A stretch of DNA of 64,000 nt from Jannaschia maritima (lineage in GTDB: Bacteria; Pseudomonadota; Alphaproteobacteria; Rhodobacterales; Rhodobacteraceae). The notes under the pieces were generated by a model. That model did no database searches. It was not told the origin of the DNA and worked only from the letters and a program-made list of their open reading frames with translations. Each line of letters starts with the position of its first letter. Position 1 is the stretch's first letter. Shown here piece by piece: positions 52,157 through 60,091 of the stretch. The translations under genes and the position numbers were made by a program. The DNA lies in NCBI RefSeq assembly GCF_030973515.1, contig NZ_JARGZA010000008.1:1-64000 (forward strand), in the 5' to 3' direction.

Positions 52157-53026
52157 TCAGGCCGGGACGGGACCCGGCAGGGGCATGCCGCCCGCGCGCG
52201 TCACCGCCCGCGCGCCGCAGGCGATGCCGGCCTCCAGGCAGGCGGCGTCGGTGCCCCCCGCGAGCCAGCGATCGAGGAAGCCCGCGTCGAAGGCGTCGCC
52301 CGCGCCGGTCGCGTCGACCGCGTGCAGGGCGGGAGCGGGGCGGGCGAGGATCGTCCCGCCGCGGCGCAGCTCGGCCCCGTCCGCGCCGCGCTTGACCGCC
52401 GTGACGGCGGGCCAGCGGTCCAGGCCCCGCGCGGCCAGGTGCGCGACCTCCGCCGCATTGGGGAAGAACAGGTCCAGCCGGGGCACGAGGTCGGCGAAGC
52501 CGGGATCGGGCGCGTCGTCCCAGGCGCAATCGGCGGACAGGCTGGCGCCGAGGTCGCGGGCCAGGTCGAGCAGGGCGGGGTGGTCGGTCAGGGTCCGCAG
52601 CTCGCCCACGTGGAGGTGACGGACGCCCGCGCGGCGCAGGGCGTCCGCATCCAGGGGCGGGATGGCGGGGCCGGGGGCGCGGGTCACGAAGGCGCGGTCG
52701 CCATCCAGGGGCAGGGCCACCGTGACCTGAGGCTCGGACCCCGTCGCGGGGCGGCAGGGGGACAGGTCGACGCCCGCGGCGATCAGGTCGCGGGTCACGG
52801 CGGCGTCGAAGGGCGCCGCGGGAAGGTGCGCGGCCAGCAGCGTCCGCCGCCCCAGCGCGGCCAGCCATGCGGCGGTGATCGCCGCGCCCCCGCCGGCCGC
52901 GACGGTCAGCCCGTCCGCGAACACCTCGCGCCCCGCTTCCGGCGGACGGGGCAGGCCGGTGAAGATCAGGTCGGCATAGACCCGCCCGACGCACAAGACG
53001 GCGCCGTCCCCGTCGCGGCCGTCCAT
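52157..53026 (-). CDS. PfkB-family carbohydrate kinase
   Basis: The 289-residue ribokinase-like protein starts VLCVGRVYADLIFTGLPRPPEAG. It has the Gly-rich lid AAGGGAAITAAWLAALG, FPNAAEVAHLA, TAVKRGADGAEL and the catalytic DATGAGDAFDAGFL. It is the last gene of the minus-strand sugar ABC operon and follows the ATPase gene by one base. It presumably phosphorylates the imported sugar or a product of the preceding lyase. The family includes fructokinases, KDG kinases and nucleoside kinases, and the sequence does not choose among them. Confidence 0.88.
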   Translation of the reverse strand: MDGRDGDGAVLCVGRVYADLIFTGLPRPPEAGREVFADGLTVAAGGGAAITAAWLAALGRRTLLAAHLPAAPFDAAVTRDLIAAGVDLSPCRPATGSEPQVTVALPLDGDRAFVTRAPGPAIPPLDADALRRAGVRHLHVGELRTLTDHPALLDLARDLGASLSADCAWDDAPDPGFADLVPRLDLFFPNAAEVAHLAARGLDRWPAVTAVKRGADGAELRRGGTILARPAPALHAVDATGAGDAFDAGFLDRWLAGGTDAACLEAGIACGARAVTRAGGMPLPGPVPA

Positions 53027-53027
53027 G

Positions 53028-54056
53028 TCAGGCCACGCGCAGGGCCGCGCCGGAGGCGGCGTCGAACACGTGCAGGTCCTGTGCGGCGGCACCCAGCCGG
53101 ACGGTGGCGCCAACGGCGGGCGGTGTGCGGGCATCGGCCTTCGCCACAACCTCGCCCGACGGCGTGTCGACGTAGATCAGCGTGTCGGGGCCCAGCGGCT
53201 CGCGCACGGTGACGCGCCCCTCGACCAGGGGGGCGTCGGTCACGGGGTGCAGGTCGTCGGGGCGGATGCCGACGAGCACCGCGCCGTCCGACGCCCGCGG
53301 CACGGTGCCCGGCGGCAGCGACGCGCCATCGAGCAGGTTCATGCTGGGCGCGCCGATGAAGCGGGCGACGAAGGTGTTGGCGGGACTGCGATAGACCTCG
53401 TCCGGGGTGCCGACCTGCTGGATGTGGCCGTCCTTCATGATGACGATGCGGTCGGCCAGGGTCATCGCTTCCACCTGGTCGTGCGTGACGAAGACGATGG
53501 TGGATCCGACCCGCTGGTGCAGCTTCTTGATCTCCAGCCGCATCTGGGTGCGCAGCTGCGCGTCGAGGTTGGACAGGGGTTCGTCGAACAGGAACACGGC
53601 CGGGTCGCGCACCATGGCCCGCCCGATGGCGACGCGCTGGCGCTGCCCGCCCGACAGCTGCGACGGCTTGCGGTCCAGCAGCGCGGTCATGTCCAGAAGG
53701 GCCGCCACCTCGTCGATGCGGCGCTCCTTGTCGGCGCGGGGCATCCGGGCGGCGCGCAGGCCGAAGCCGATGTTCTTGCGGACCGTCATGTGGGGATAGA
53801 TCGCGTAGTTCTGGAACACCATCGCGATGTCGCGGTCCTTGGGCTCCAGGTCGTTCACCACCCGGCCCCCGATGGACACGGTGCCGCCGCTGATCTCCTC
53901 CAGGCCCGCGATCATGCGCAGCGTGGTGGACTTGCCGCAGCCCGACGGGCCGACCAGCACCACGAACTCGCCGTCGCGGATGTCCAGGTCGATGCCGTGC
54001 AGGACCTGCGTCTCGCCGTAGCGCTTGATCAGGTCGGCGATGGCGATGTCGGCCAT
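53028..54056 (-). CDS. Sugar ABC transporter ATPase (MalK/UgpC type)
   Basis: The 342-residue protein has Walker [11 protein letters not shown]-loop [13 protein letters not shown], the signature [16 protein letters not shown], Walker [14 protein letters not shown] and the H-loop [10 protein letters not shown]. The C-terminal TOBE/regulatory region (about 235-342) contains [13 protein letters not shown], usual for MalK/UgpC subunits. It energises the two permeases encoded upstream in the same operon. It starts six bases after the lyase gene end. The lengths are those of a complete single-NBD CUT1 ATPase. Confidence 0.92.
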   Translation of the reverse strand: MADIAIADLIKRYGETQVLHGIDLDIRDGEFVVLVGPSGCGKSTTLRMIAGLEEISGGTVSIGGRVVNDLEPKDRDIAMVFQNYAIYPHMTVRKNIGFGLRAARMPRADKERRIDEVAALLDMTALLDRKPSQLSGGQRQRVAIGRAMVRDPAVFLFDEPLSNLDAQLRTQMRLEIKKLHQRVGSTIVFVTHDQVEAMTLADRIVIMKDGHIQQVGTPDEVYRSPANTFVARFIGAPSMNLLDGASLPPGTVPRASDGAVLVGIRPDDLHPVTDAPLVEGRVTVREPLGPDTLIYVDTPSGEVVAKADARTPPAVGATVRLGAAAQDLHVFDAASGAALRVA

Positions 54057-54061
54057 GGCGG

Positions 54062-55543
54062 TCAGTCCTCCAATGCGGCGAAGGCCGCGGCCCGGGCGGC
54101 GGCGGCCTCCGCGTGGCGGTCGGTGCGCGCGCGCGCGTTGGCGCGCAGCACGTCCAGGTCCTCGCGGTAGCGGATCAGCGCCTCCGCCAGGGCGGCGGGG
54201 GCGGGGCCGCCCAGCCGGTCCCGGCGGGCGACGAACGCGTCCGGCGAGACGGCCTCCGCGAAGGCGTCGCGGTCCAGGGCGGCGTCGCGTCCCGCCGTCG
54301 CGCGGAAGGCGTCGGCGAAGGCGTCGAACCCCTGTCCCAGGGGCACGCCGCGGGCGATCGCGGCGCGCGCCGTCTGGGCCGCGACGTGATGGGCCTGTCG
54401 GAAGGTCAGCCCTTCGGCGCGCACGAGCGTGTCGGCCAGCTCGGTGACGGTGACGCAGGCCGCGTCGGCGTTGCGCCGCACGCGCGCGCCGTCGATCCGC
54501 GCGCCCCGCAACACGGCCTCCATCAGCGCCAGCATCCGGTCGCCGCCCGCGAAGGCGGCATAGCCGGCCTGCTGCACCTCGCCCTCGCTGTCGTTCATGT
54601 CGGTGAAGGGCGTGTTGCGCATCGTGTCCACGACCGCGTCGCAGCGTCCGGCGGTCATCGCGGCCAGATGGCGCATGTGCTCGATCGGGACGGGGTTGCG
54701 CTTCTGCGGCATGATCGAGCTGACCTGCACCAGCGCGTCCGACAGCCGGAGTTGCCCGACCTCGAACGCGGACCAGAACGCCATGTCCTGCACCACCCGC
54801 CCCAGATGGACGAAGATCAGCTTCAGAGCGGAATAGAGCCCCGTAACGTAATCGACGGAGGCGATGCAGTTGTAGGAGTTGGTCATGGGCCGCGTGAAGC
54901 CCAGAAGGGTCGCGACCTGCGCGCGGTCCACGGGGAAGCCCGACGTGGTGATCGCGGCCGCGCCCATGGGGCACAGTTCCAGGGCGTCGCACGCCTCGCA
55001 CAGGCGGTGGGCGTCGCGCAAGAGGACCTCGGCCACGGCGCAGAGATAGTGGCCCCAGGTCGTCGGCTGCGCGGGCTGGCCATGGGTGTAGGCCACGATC
55101 AGGGTGGACCGTTCGCGGTCGGCGATGCGCAGCAGCCGGTCCGCCAGGGCGTGGATCAGCGCCAGCGTCCGCGCGGTCCGGTCGCGCAGGGCCATCTTGA
55201 ACACCGTGTGGTCGATGTCGTTGCGCGACCGCGCCGTGTGAAGCGCGCCGCCCAGGTCCCCCAGGCGCGCGCGCAGCTCGTGCTCGACGAGGAAGAACCA
55301 GTCCTCGTGCGCACCGGTATAGGTCTGCGCGTCGCGGTCCAGGTCGGCCGCGATGCCGCGCAGGGCGGCGGCGATGCGGGCGCCGTCGGCGCGCGACAGG
55401 ATGCCGGTATCGACCAGCATCACCAGATGCGCGCGGTCGATGGCATCCATGTGGTCGGCGAAATGGATCTTCACCCCCTCGAACAGGGGGGCCAGCACCG
55501 TGTCCCGATAGGTCGGGTCGGGGAAGGTGGGGGCGTCGGTCAT
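54062..55543 (-). CDS. Argininosuccinate lyase-like protein (aspartase/fumarase superfamily)
   Basis: The 493-residue lyase has the superfamily signature [15 protein letters not shown]. Two other conserved regions are [25 protein letters not shown] (cited as [12 protein letters not shown]) and [21 protein letters not shown] (cited as [14 protein letters not shown], with the catalytic-type His). In classical argininosuccinate lyase these release fumarate from an N-substituted aspartate. Its position between sugar permease and ATPase genes, not with arg genes, suggests that it cleaves a sugar or amino-acid conjugate. Start: ATG at 55543, with GGGGAAA-type purines just upstream. The physiological substrate is unknown. 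Confidence 0.85.
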   Translation of the reverse strand: MTDAPTFPDPTYRDTVLAPLFEGVKIHFADHMDAIDRAHLVMLVDTGILSRADGARIAAALRGIAADLDRDAQTYTGAHEDWFFLVEHELRARLGDLGGALHTARSRNDIDHTVFKMALRDRTARTLALIHALADRLLRIADRERSTLIVAYTHGQPAQPTTWGHYLCAVAEVLLRDAHRLCEACDALELCPMGAAAITTSGFPVDRAQVATLLGFTRPMTNSYNCIASVDYVTGLYSALKLIFVHLGRVVQDMAFWSAFEVGQLRLSDALVQVSSIMPQKRNPVPIEHMRHLAAMTAGRCDAVVDTMRNTPFTDMNDSEGEVQQAGYAAFAGGDRMLALMEAVLRGARIDGARVRRNADAACVTVTELADTLVRAEGLTFRQAHHVAAQTARAAIARGVPLGQGFDAFADAFRATAGRDAALDRDAFAEAVSPDAFVARRDRLGGPAPAALAEALIRYREDLDVLRANARARTDRHAEAAAARAAAFAALED

Positions 55544-55605
55544 GGGGAAAGCCACTCGGACTTGCTGTTGTGTCCGGCCGCGCTTGCGCGCAACCGTTCG
55601 TCGCT

Positions 55606-55630
55606 TCGGACATGCCCCCGGCATGTCCGA
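55606..55630. other. Strong hairpin between permease and lyase genes
   Basis: Perfect 10-bp stem TCGGACATGC / GCATGTCCGA with a 5-base loop in the operon's only sizeable downstream gap. There is no T tract in the transcribed direction, so it is more likely an RNA-processing or stability element than a terminator. Confidence 0.5.
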
Positions 55631-55652
55631 TCCGGCGATGCCGGACCGCCCC

Positions 55653-56543
55653 TCATCCCTTCAGCCCCGCCATCACGACGCCGCGGATGATGAACCGTTG
55701 GAATATCAGGAACACGACGAGGGTGGGGATGGTCGAGATGGCCGCGCCGGTCATGATCAGCTCCCACGCGACGTCGACCTCGTCCCCGAAGCCGGACAGG
55801 CCCACGGGCAGGGTGTAGAGCTCGACGGAGTTGGTCACGATCAGTGGCCACAGGAAGGCCGTCCAGTTGCCCAGGAACACGAAGATCGCCAGGGCCGCCA
55901 GCGCGGGCTTCACCAAGGGCATCGCGACGGTCCACCAGATCTGCAGCTCGTTCAGGCCGTCGATGCGGGCGGCTTCGAGGAAGTCGTCCGGCACGGACTC
56001 GAAGAACTGCTTCATCAGGAACGTCCCGAAGGCCGTCATGAGGCCGGGGAACATGATGCCCCAGTAGCTGTCGAGCCATCCGAACTGCTGGGACATCAAG
56101 TACCAGGGGATCACCAGCATCTCGGTCGGGATCATCAGCGTGGACAGGATCGCGATGAAGACCAGCTGACGACCGGGGAAGCGGAACTTGCACAGCGTGT
56201 AGCCGACCAGGCTGTCGAACAGGACGTTCGAGATCGTGGTGATGGTGGCGATGACGAGCGAGTTGACGAACCAGTCGTAGAAGCGCCCGTCCTCCAGCAC
56301 GTAGGTGTAGTTCTCGATCGTCGGCTCTTCGGGGATCAGGTTGACGTCATAGACCTCGTGCGGCCATTTCAGCGACGTGCTGACCATGTAGACCAGCGGC
56401 ATCACCATCAGCACGCCGCCCAGGAACAGCAGGATCCAGCGCACCGCCTGACCGTGTCCGCGCGGCCCGCGCCCGGTGGGGTTCCGCAGCAGCCCTTCGG
56501 TGGTGGGCTTGGCGGGGGCGGGAACGTCGGTCAGGCTGGCCAT
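55653..56543 (-). CDS. Sugar ABC transporter permease (MalG/UgpE type)
   Basis: The 296-residue membrane protein has six hydrophobic segments and a long cytosolic N-terminus. The EAA loop EAARIDGLNELQIWWTVAMPL (given as EAARIDGLNELQ) couples to the ATPase, and the C-terminus GVVMAGLKG is typical of MalG/UgpE-type CUT1 permeases. It starts one base after the stop of the partner permease. With that partner it forms the heterodimeric channel. Confidence 0.92.
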   Translation of the reverse strand: MASLTDVPAPAKPTTEGLLRNPTGRGPRGHGQAVRWILLFLGGVLMVMPLVYMVSTSLKWPHEVYDVNLIPEEPTIENYTYVLEDGRFYDWFVNSLVIATITTISNVLFDSLVGYTLCKFRFPGRQLVFIAILSTLMIPTEMLVIPWYLMSQQFGWLDSYWGIMFPGLMTAFGTFLMKQFFESVPDDFLEAARIDGLNELQIWWTVAMPLVKPALAALAIFVFLGNWTAFLWPLIVTNSVELYTLPVGLSGFGDEVDVAWELIMTGAAISTIPTLVVFLIFQRFIIRGVVMAGLKG

Positions 56544-56544
56544 G

Positions 56545-57432
56545 TCAGTCGCTCCGCAGGATCCAAAGCTGCGCCAGGCTGACGATCAGCAGGATCAGGA
56601 ACAGCACCACCGTCTGCGCCGCGGCGTATCCCATGTCGAACGACGTGAACGCCGTCTGATAGATCATCAGCACCAACGGCTTGGTGCTGTCGAGCGGACC
56701 GCCCGGGTTGTTCGTCGTCATGTTGAAGACGTGGTCGAAGATCCGCAGGAACCCGATGGACGAGAAGACGACGATGAACACGATCGTGGGACGCAGGAGC
56801 GGGATGGTGATCTGGGTCAGCTGCGTCCACCAGCCGACGCCGTCCACGCGCGCGGCCTCGTAGTACGTCGTGGGGATCGCGCGCAGGCCGGCCATGAAGA
56901 TGATGATCTGGAAGCCCAGGCCCGCCCAGATCGCGGGCGCCAGCACGGCGGGCAGGGCGTTGGTGGTCGAGTTCAGGAACTCGATCTGCGGGATGCCTAC
57001 CGAAGCGAGCAGTTTGTTGAACAGCCCCGACGGCACCGGCTGATAGAACCAGCGCCACACCCAGGCCATCGCGACGGCCGACGTCATGAACGGCAGGAAG
57101 TAGAGCATCCGCAGGAAGCCGTGCATGAACCGCACCTTGTCCAGGTGGTACGCGATCACGAACGAGATCAGCAGAGACAGCGGCGTTCCGATCAGCAGGT
57201 ACTCGAACGTATTGACGAACACCTTCCAGAAGACCGGATCGTTCCACAGCTTGGCGTAGTTCTCCCACCCCGCCCAGGTGCGGCTGCCCAGGAGGTTCCA
57301 GTCCTGGAACGAGATCAGGATCGCGTTCCCCGTCGGATAGAACCGGATGACGCCGTAGAACAGCACCGGCAGGGCCAGGAAGGCCCAGGCCCAGGCGATC
57401 TGCTTCTGCCGGATGGTCAGGTTGGCGAACAT
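56545..57432 (-). CDS. Sugar ABC transporter permease (MalF/UgpA type)
   Basis: The 295-residue membrane protein has about six hydrophobic segments. An N-terminal TM is followed by FYPTGNAILISFQDWNLLG (cited as SFQDWNLLG), and the EAA loop is EAARVDGVGWWTQLTQITIP. It is the partner of the MalG/UgpE-type permease that follows. A 117-bp gap containing a large hairpin separates it from the binding-protein gene, as commonly seen where binding-protein mRNA is made in excess. Confidence 0.92.
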   Translation of the reverse strand: MFANLTIRQKQIAWAWAFLALPVLFYGVIRFYPTGNAILISFQDWNLLGSRTWAGWENYAKLWNDPVFWKVFVNTFEYLLIGTPLSLLISFVIAYHLDKVRFMHGFLRMLYFLPFMTSAVAMAWVWRWFYQPVPSGLFNKLLASVGIPQIEFLNSTTNALPAVLAPAIWAGLGFQIIIFMAGLRAIPTTYYEAARVDGVGWWTQLTQITIPLLRPTIVFIVVFSSIGFLRIFDHVFNMTTNNPGGPLDSTKPLVLMIYQTAFTSFDMGYAAAQTVVLFLILLIVSLAQLWILRSD

Positions 57433-57461
57433 GGGCGGCCCAGCCTTCTTGCGGCGTCCAT

Positions 57462-57517
57462 CCCCGGGCTCGACCCGGGGATCTCTCGCGGCGGGAGGCC
57501 CCCGGTCGAGCCGGGGG
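57462..57517. repeat. REP-like inverted repeat between binding-protein and permease genes
   Basis: CCCCGGGCTCGACCCGGGG (57462-57480) and CCCCCGGTCGAGCCGGGGG (57499-57517) pair over 19 positions with two mismatches across an 18-base loop; each arm is itself nearly palindromic. Such CCCGG-x-TCGA-x-CCGGG elements are common intergenic repeats in alphaproteobacteria. Here it could protect the 3' end of the binding-protein mRNA. Confidence 0.7.
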
Positions 57518-57549
57518 TCGACGGTACGCGGGCCGGAACCCCCGCATCG

Positions 57550-58812
57550 TCAGTTGGTCGCGTTGGCCTCGTCCAGGATGGCCTGCTCGCCTTGGGCCGC
57601 CTGCGTGAGGCTGTCCGCGACGGACTGCCCTTCCAGGGTGATGCGCTCGACCATCTGAACCATCTGCTCGCGCTGCGCGCTCTCGTTCACGAACTGCGTC
57701 GTGTTCGCGTATTCCAGCCCGCGGATGAACGGCCCATAGACCGGATCGTTGGCGTTCTCGTCCGTCATGCCGACCGACGGCTTGGCGGGCAGCTCACCCA
57801 CGACGTCGAGCCAGACCTGCATCGCCTCGTCGGAGGTGACGTATTCCATGAACTTGACGGCGGCGTCGTACCGTTCGCCCTCCGCCTTCGTGGTGATCGC
57901 GTTCACCCAATAGCTGCTGTAGTTCGACCGCGTGCCGTCCGGTCCCGCGGGCAGCTCGGCCACGCCCCAGTTCAGGCCGCGCGTGTCGGCCAGCGACCCG
58001 ATGCGGAAGCTGCCGTCGATGTGCATGCCCGCCCGCCCGGCTTTGAACGCGGCCTGCGGCTCGTCCATGAAGCCGATAGACGACACCGCGTCCTCGCCCT
58101 CCGTCAGACCCACGTAGAACTCCAACGCCTGACGCCCGGCATCGGAGTCGTAGGCGACCTCGCGCGCCGTCTCGTCGGCATAGGGTTGGCCGCCGAACTG
58201 CCGGACCAGGACCTCCCTGAACCAATGGTGGTCCTGCGCCGTCATGCCCGCGGTCAGGCCGACCTGGGTGATGTTGCCCGCGCCGTCCCGCTCGGTCAGC
58301 TGGGCGGCGACCTCGACCAGCTCGTCCAGGGTTTCCGGCGGGCCGTCGATGCCCGCGGCTTCGAACAGGCGCTCGTTGTAGAACAGCGCCAGCGAGCGCA
58401 CGGCGGTGGGCAGGGCCCAGTACTCGCCGTCGACCTTCATGGCCTGGACCATGGGGAAGAAGTCCGCGTCGATCCGGTCGGCGGGGAACGCATCGGCGGG
58501 CAGGGGCTGGATCAGCCCTGCCTCGATGTAGTCGTTCAGCCAGCCATAGAACAGCTGCACCACGTCCGGTCCCTCGCCCGCGGGGATCGCGGCGGCGACC
58601 TTCGTGCGGTAGTCGGCATAGGGAAAGGTGGTCATCGTGACGGTGATGTCGGGGTTCGCCTCCTCGAAGGACGCGATCAGCTGCTCCATCGCATCGACCC
58701 GGGCGTCGAAGAAGTACTGCCAGTACTCGATCTCGACCTGCTGCGCGGACGCGCCCGCGGCCCAGATCGCCGTGCCTGCCGCCAGAGCGGCCATGCGTGC
58801 CTTCGTGGTCAT
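57550..58812 (-). CDS. Sugar ABC transporter substrate-binding protein (family 1)
   Basis: The 420-residue periplasmic protein has a signal peptide (MTTKARMAALAAGTAIWAAGASAQ). Its family-1 features include EIEYWQYFFDARVDAMEQLIASFEEANPDI (cited as ANPDITVTMTTFPYADY), WALPTAVRSLALFYN, and a late GRAGMHIDGSFRIG. The WALP/ALFYNE segment is a common ligand loop. The start at 58812 follows a GGGGAGAA ribosome binding site. It is the first gene of the minus-strand operon, divergent from the ROK regulator across a palindromic operator. Confidence 0.92.
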   Translation of the reverse strand: MTTKARMAALAAGTAIWAAGASAQQVEIEYWQYFFDARVDAMEQLIASFEEANPDITVTMTTFPYADYRTKVAAAIPAGEGPDVVQLFYGWLNDYIEAGLIQPLPADAFPADRIDADFFPMVQAMKVDGEYWALPTAVRSLALFYNERLFEAAGIDGPPETLDELVEVAAQLTERDGAGNITQVGLTAGMTAQDHHWFREVLVRQFGGQPYADETAREVAYDSDAGRQALEFYVGLTEGEDAVSSIGFMDEPQAAFKAGRAGMHIDGSFRIGSLADTRGLNWGVAELPAGPDGTRSNYSSYWVNAITTKAEGERYDAAVKFMEYVTSDEAMQVWLDVVGELPAKPSVGMTDENANDPVYGPFIRGLEYANTTQFVNESAQREQMVQMVERITLEGQSVADSLTQAAQGEQAILDEANATN

Positions 58813-58869
58813 GTCGTTCTCCCCATCTGCGGCCCGCGGGGCGGGCGTCGAACCCATGCAAAGCTCAAA

Positions 58870-58889
58870 CCGCTTGAGCGGTCAAGCGG
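58870..58889. promoter_or_regulatory. Palindromic operator between ROK regulator and sugar operon
   Basis: CCGCTTGA-GCGG-TCAAGCGG, perfect 8-bp arms around a 4-bp centre, in the 96-bp divergent gap. The site lies 19 bases before the ROK gene start and 57 bases before the binding-protein start, so one bound repressor could block both promoters. Confidence 0.75.
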
Positions 58890-58908
58890 CTTGCCCTATC
58901 GCTTCCGC

Positions 58909-60078
58909 ATGACCACCGCTCCCGACCATCCGCGCCGCGGCGCGAACGCCGCCCGGTCGCGGGACCACAACCGGCAACTGGTGCTGGGCCAACTGCACGC
59001 GGGCGGCGCCCTGGGACGGGCTGAGATCGCGCGCCGGTCGGGCCTGACGACGCAGGCGGTCAGCAACATCATCGCGGACCTGGAGGCGGAAGGGCTGCTG
59101 CGTCCCGCGGGCGCCGCGCGGGGCCGTCGGGGCCTTCCCGCGATCCAGTACGCGGTGAACCCCGCGGGTGCCTATGCCCTGGGCGTGGAGATCCGGCCCG
59201 CCGCGCTTCTGGCCACGCTGCTGGACCTGGGGGGCGGCCCCGTCTGGCAGGGCCGCGTGGCCGTGGAGGCCGCCGACCCGGACGCGGTGGCGGCCCCCCT
59301 GCGTGCGCTGCGCGACGCGGCTCTGAGCGCGGTGCCGCCGGGAGGGGGCCGGGTCCTGGGCGCGGGCGTGGCCATGCCCGGTCCGTTCGGTCGCACGGCG
59401 TTGTCGGGACAGGCGACGGACCTACCGGGCTGGCAGGACGCCGACCCGGCCGCACGCCTGGCCGACATGCTGGATCTGGACGTGGTGGTCGAGAACGACG
59501 CCAACGCCGCGGCCATGGCCGAGCGCATCGCCCTGGCGCCCGAGGGGATCGACACGTTCGCGTGCCTGTACTTCGGCACGGGGCTGGGCCTGGGCATCGT
59601 GCAGGACGGGCGCCTGGTCCTGGGCGCGCACGGCAACGCGGGCGAGGTGGGGCAGATCCCCATACCCGGCGCGGCAGGCGGCGCGGTGCCGTTGGAGCAC
59701 GCCCTGTCGCGCGCATCGGTCGAACGCCACCTGCGCCTATCGGGACGCGACGCGCGCGAGATGGACGCGGTGGCGGCCCTTCACGCGCGCGGCGACGGGG
59801 CGATGCGCGAATGGATCGCGACCGCGGCGGCTGCGCTGTCCCACGTCCTGACGCTGATCGAGAACATGCTCGACCCCCGGACCGTGGTGCTGTGCGGCGC
59901 GATGCCCGCCCCCGTGCTGCGCGACGTGATCGCCGCCACCGCCTTGTCGCCCACCGTGTCGCGCCGCCCCGACGCCACGGCGCCCTTGCGGGTCGGGACT
60001 TGCTCGCGCATGGCGGCGGCGCGGGGCGGGGCCGCGTTGATGCTGTCGCGCGCCTTCACTCCGGCCCTGGCCGCGTGA
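58909..60078 (+). CDS. ROK-family transcriptional regulator
   Basis: The 389-residue NagC/XylR-like protein has an N-terminal winged helix (about 20-75: GRAEIARRSGLTTQAVSNII, the recognition helix region) followed by a ROK sugar-binding domain with VVVENDANAAAMAE and FGTGLGLGIV. The cysteine-rich zinc motif common in ROK proteins (CxCGxxGC) is not present: the corresponding stretch reads GEVGQIPIPGAAGGAVPLEH. It is the likely repressor of the divergent ABC operon, relieved by the imported sugar or its phosphate. It is followed at 13 bases by a PIG-L-type gene, so both are probably co-transcribed. Confidence 0.88.
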   Translation: MTTAPDHPRRGANAARSRDHNRQLVLGQLHAGGALGRAEIARRSGLTTQAVSNIIADLEAEGLLRPAGAARGRRGLPAIQYAVNPAGAYALGVEIRPAALLATLLDLGGGPVWQGRVAVEAADPDAVAAPLRALRDAALSAVPPGGGRVLGAGVAMPGPFGRTALSGQATDLPGWQDADPAARLADMLDLDVVVENDANAAAMAERIALAPEGIDTFACLYFGTGLGLGIVQDGRLVLGAHGNAGEVGQIPIPGAAGGAVPLEHALSRASVERHLRLSGRDAREMDAVAALHARGDGAMREWIATAAAALSHVLTLIENMLDPRTVVLCGAMPAPVLRDVIAATALSPTVSRRPDATAPLRVGTCSRMAAARGGAALMLSRAFTPALAA

Positions 60079-60091
60079 CGGTGGACGATCG

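Noticed and set aside
54062-55543. Housekeeping argininosuccinate lyase for arginine biosynthesis
   Set aside because: Although the family signature matches, the gene lies inside a sugar ABC operon under a ROK regulator and has no arginine genes nearby; housekeeping function is therefore less likely, though not disproved.
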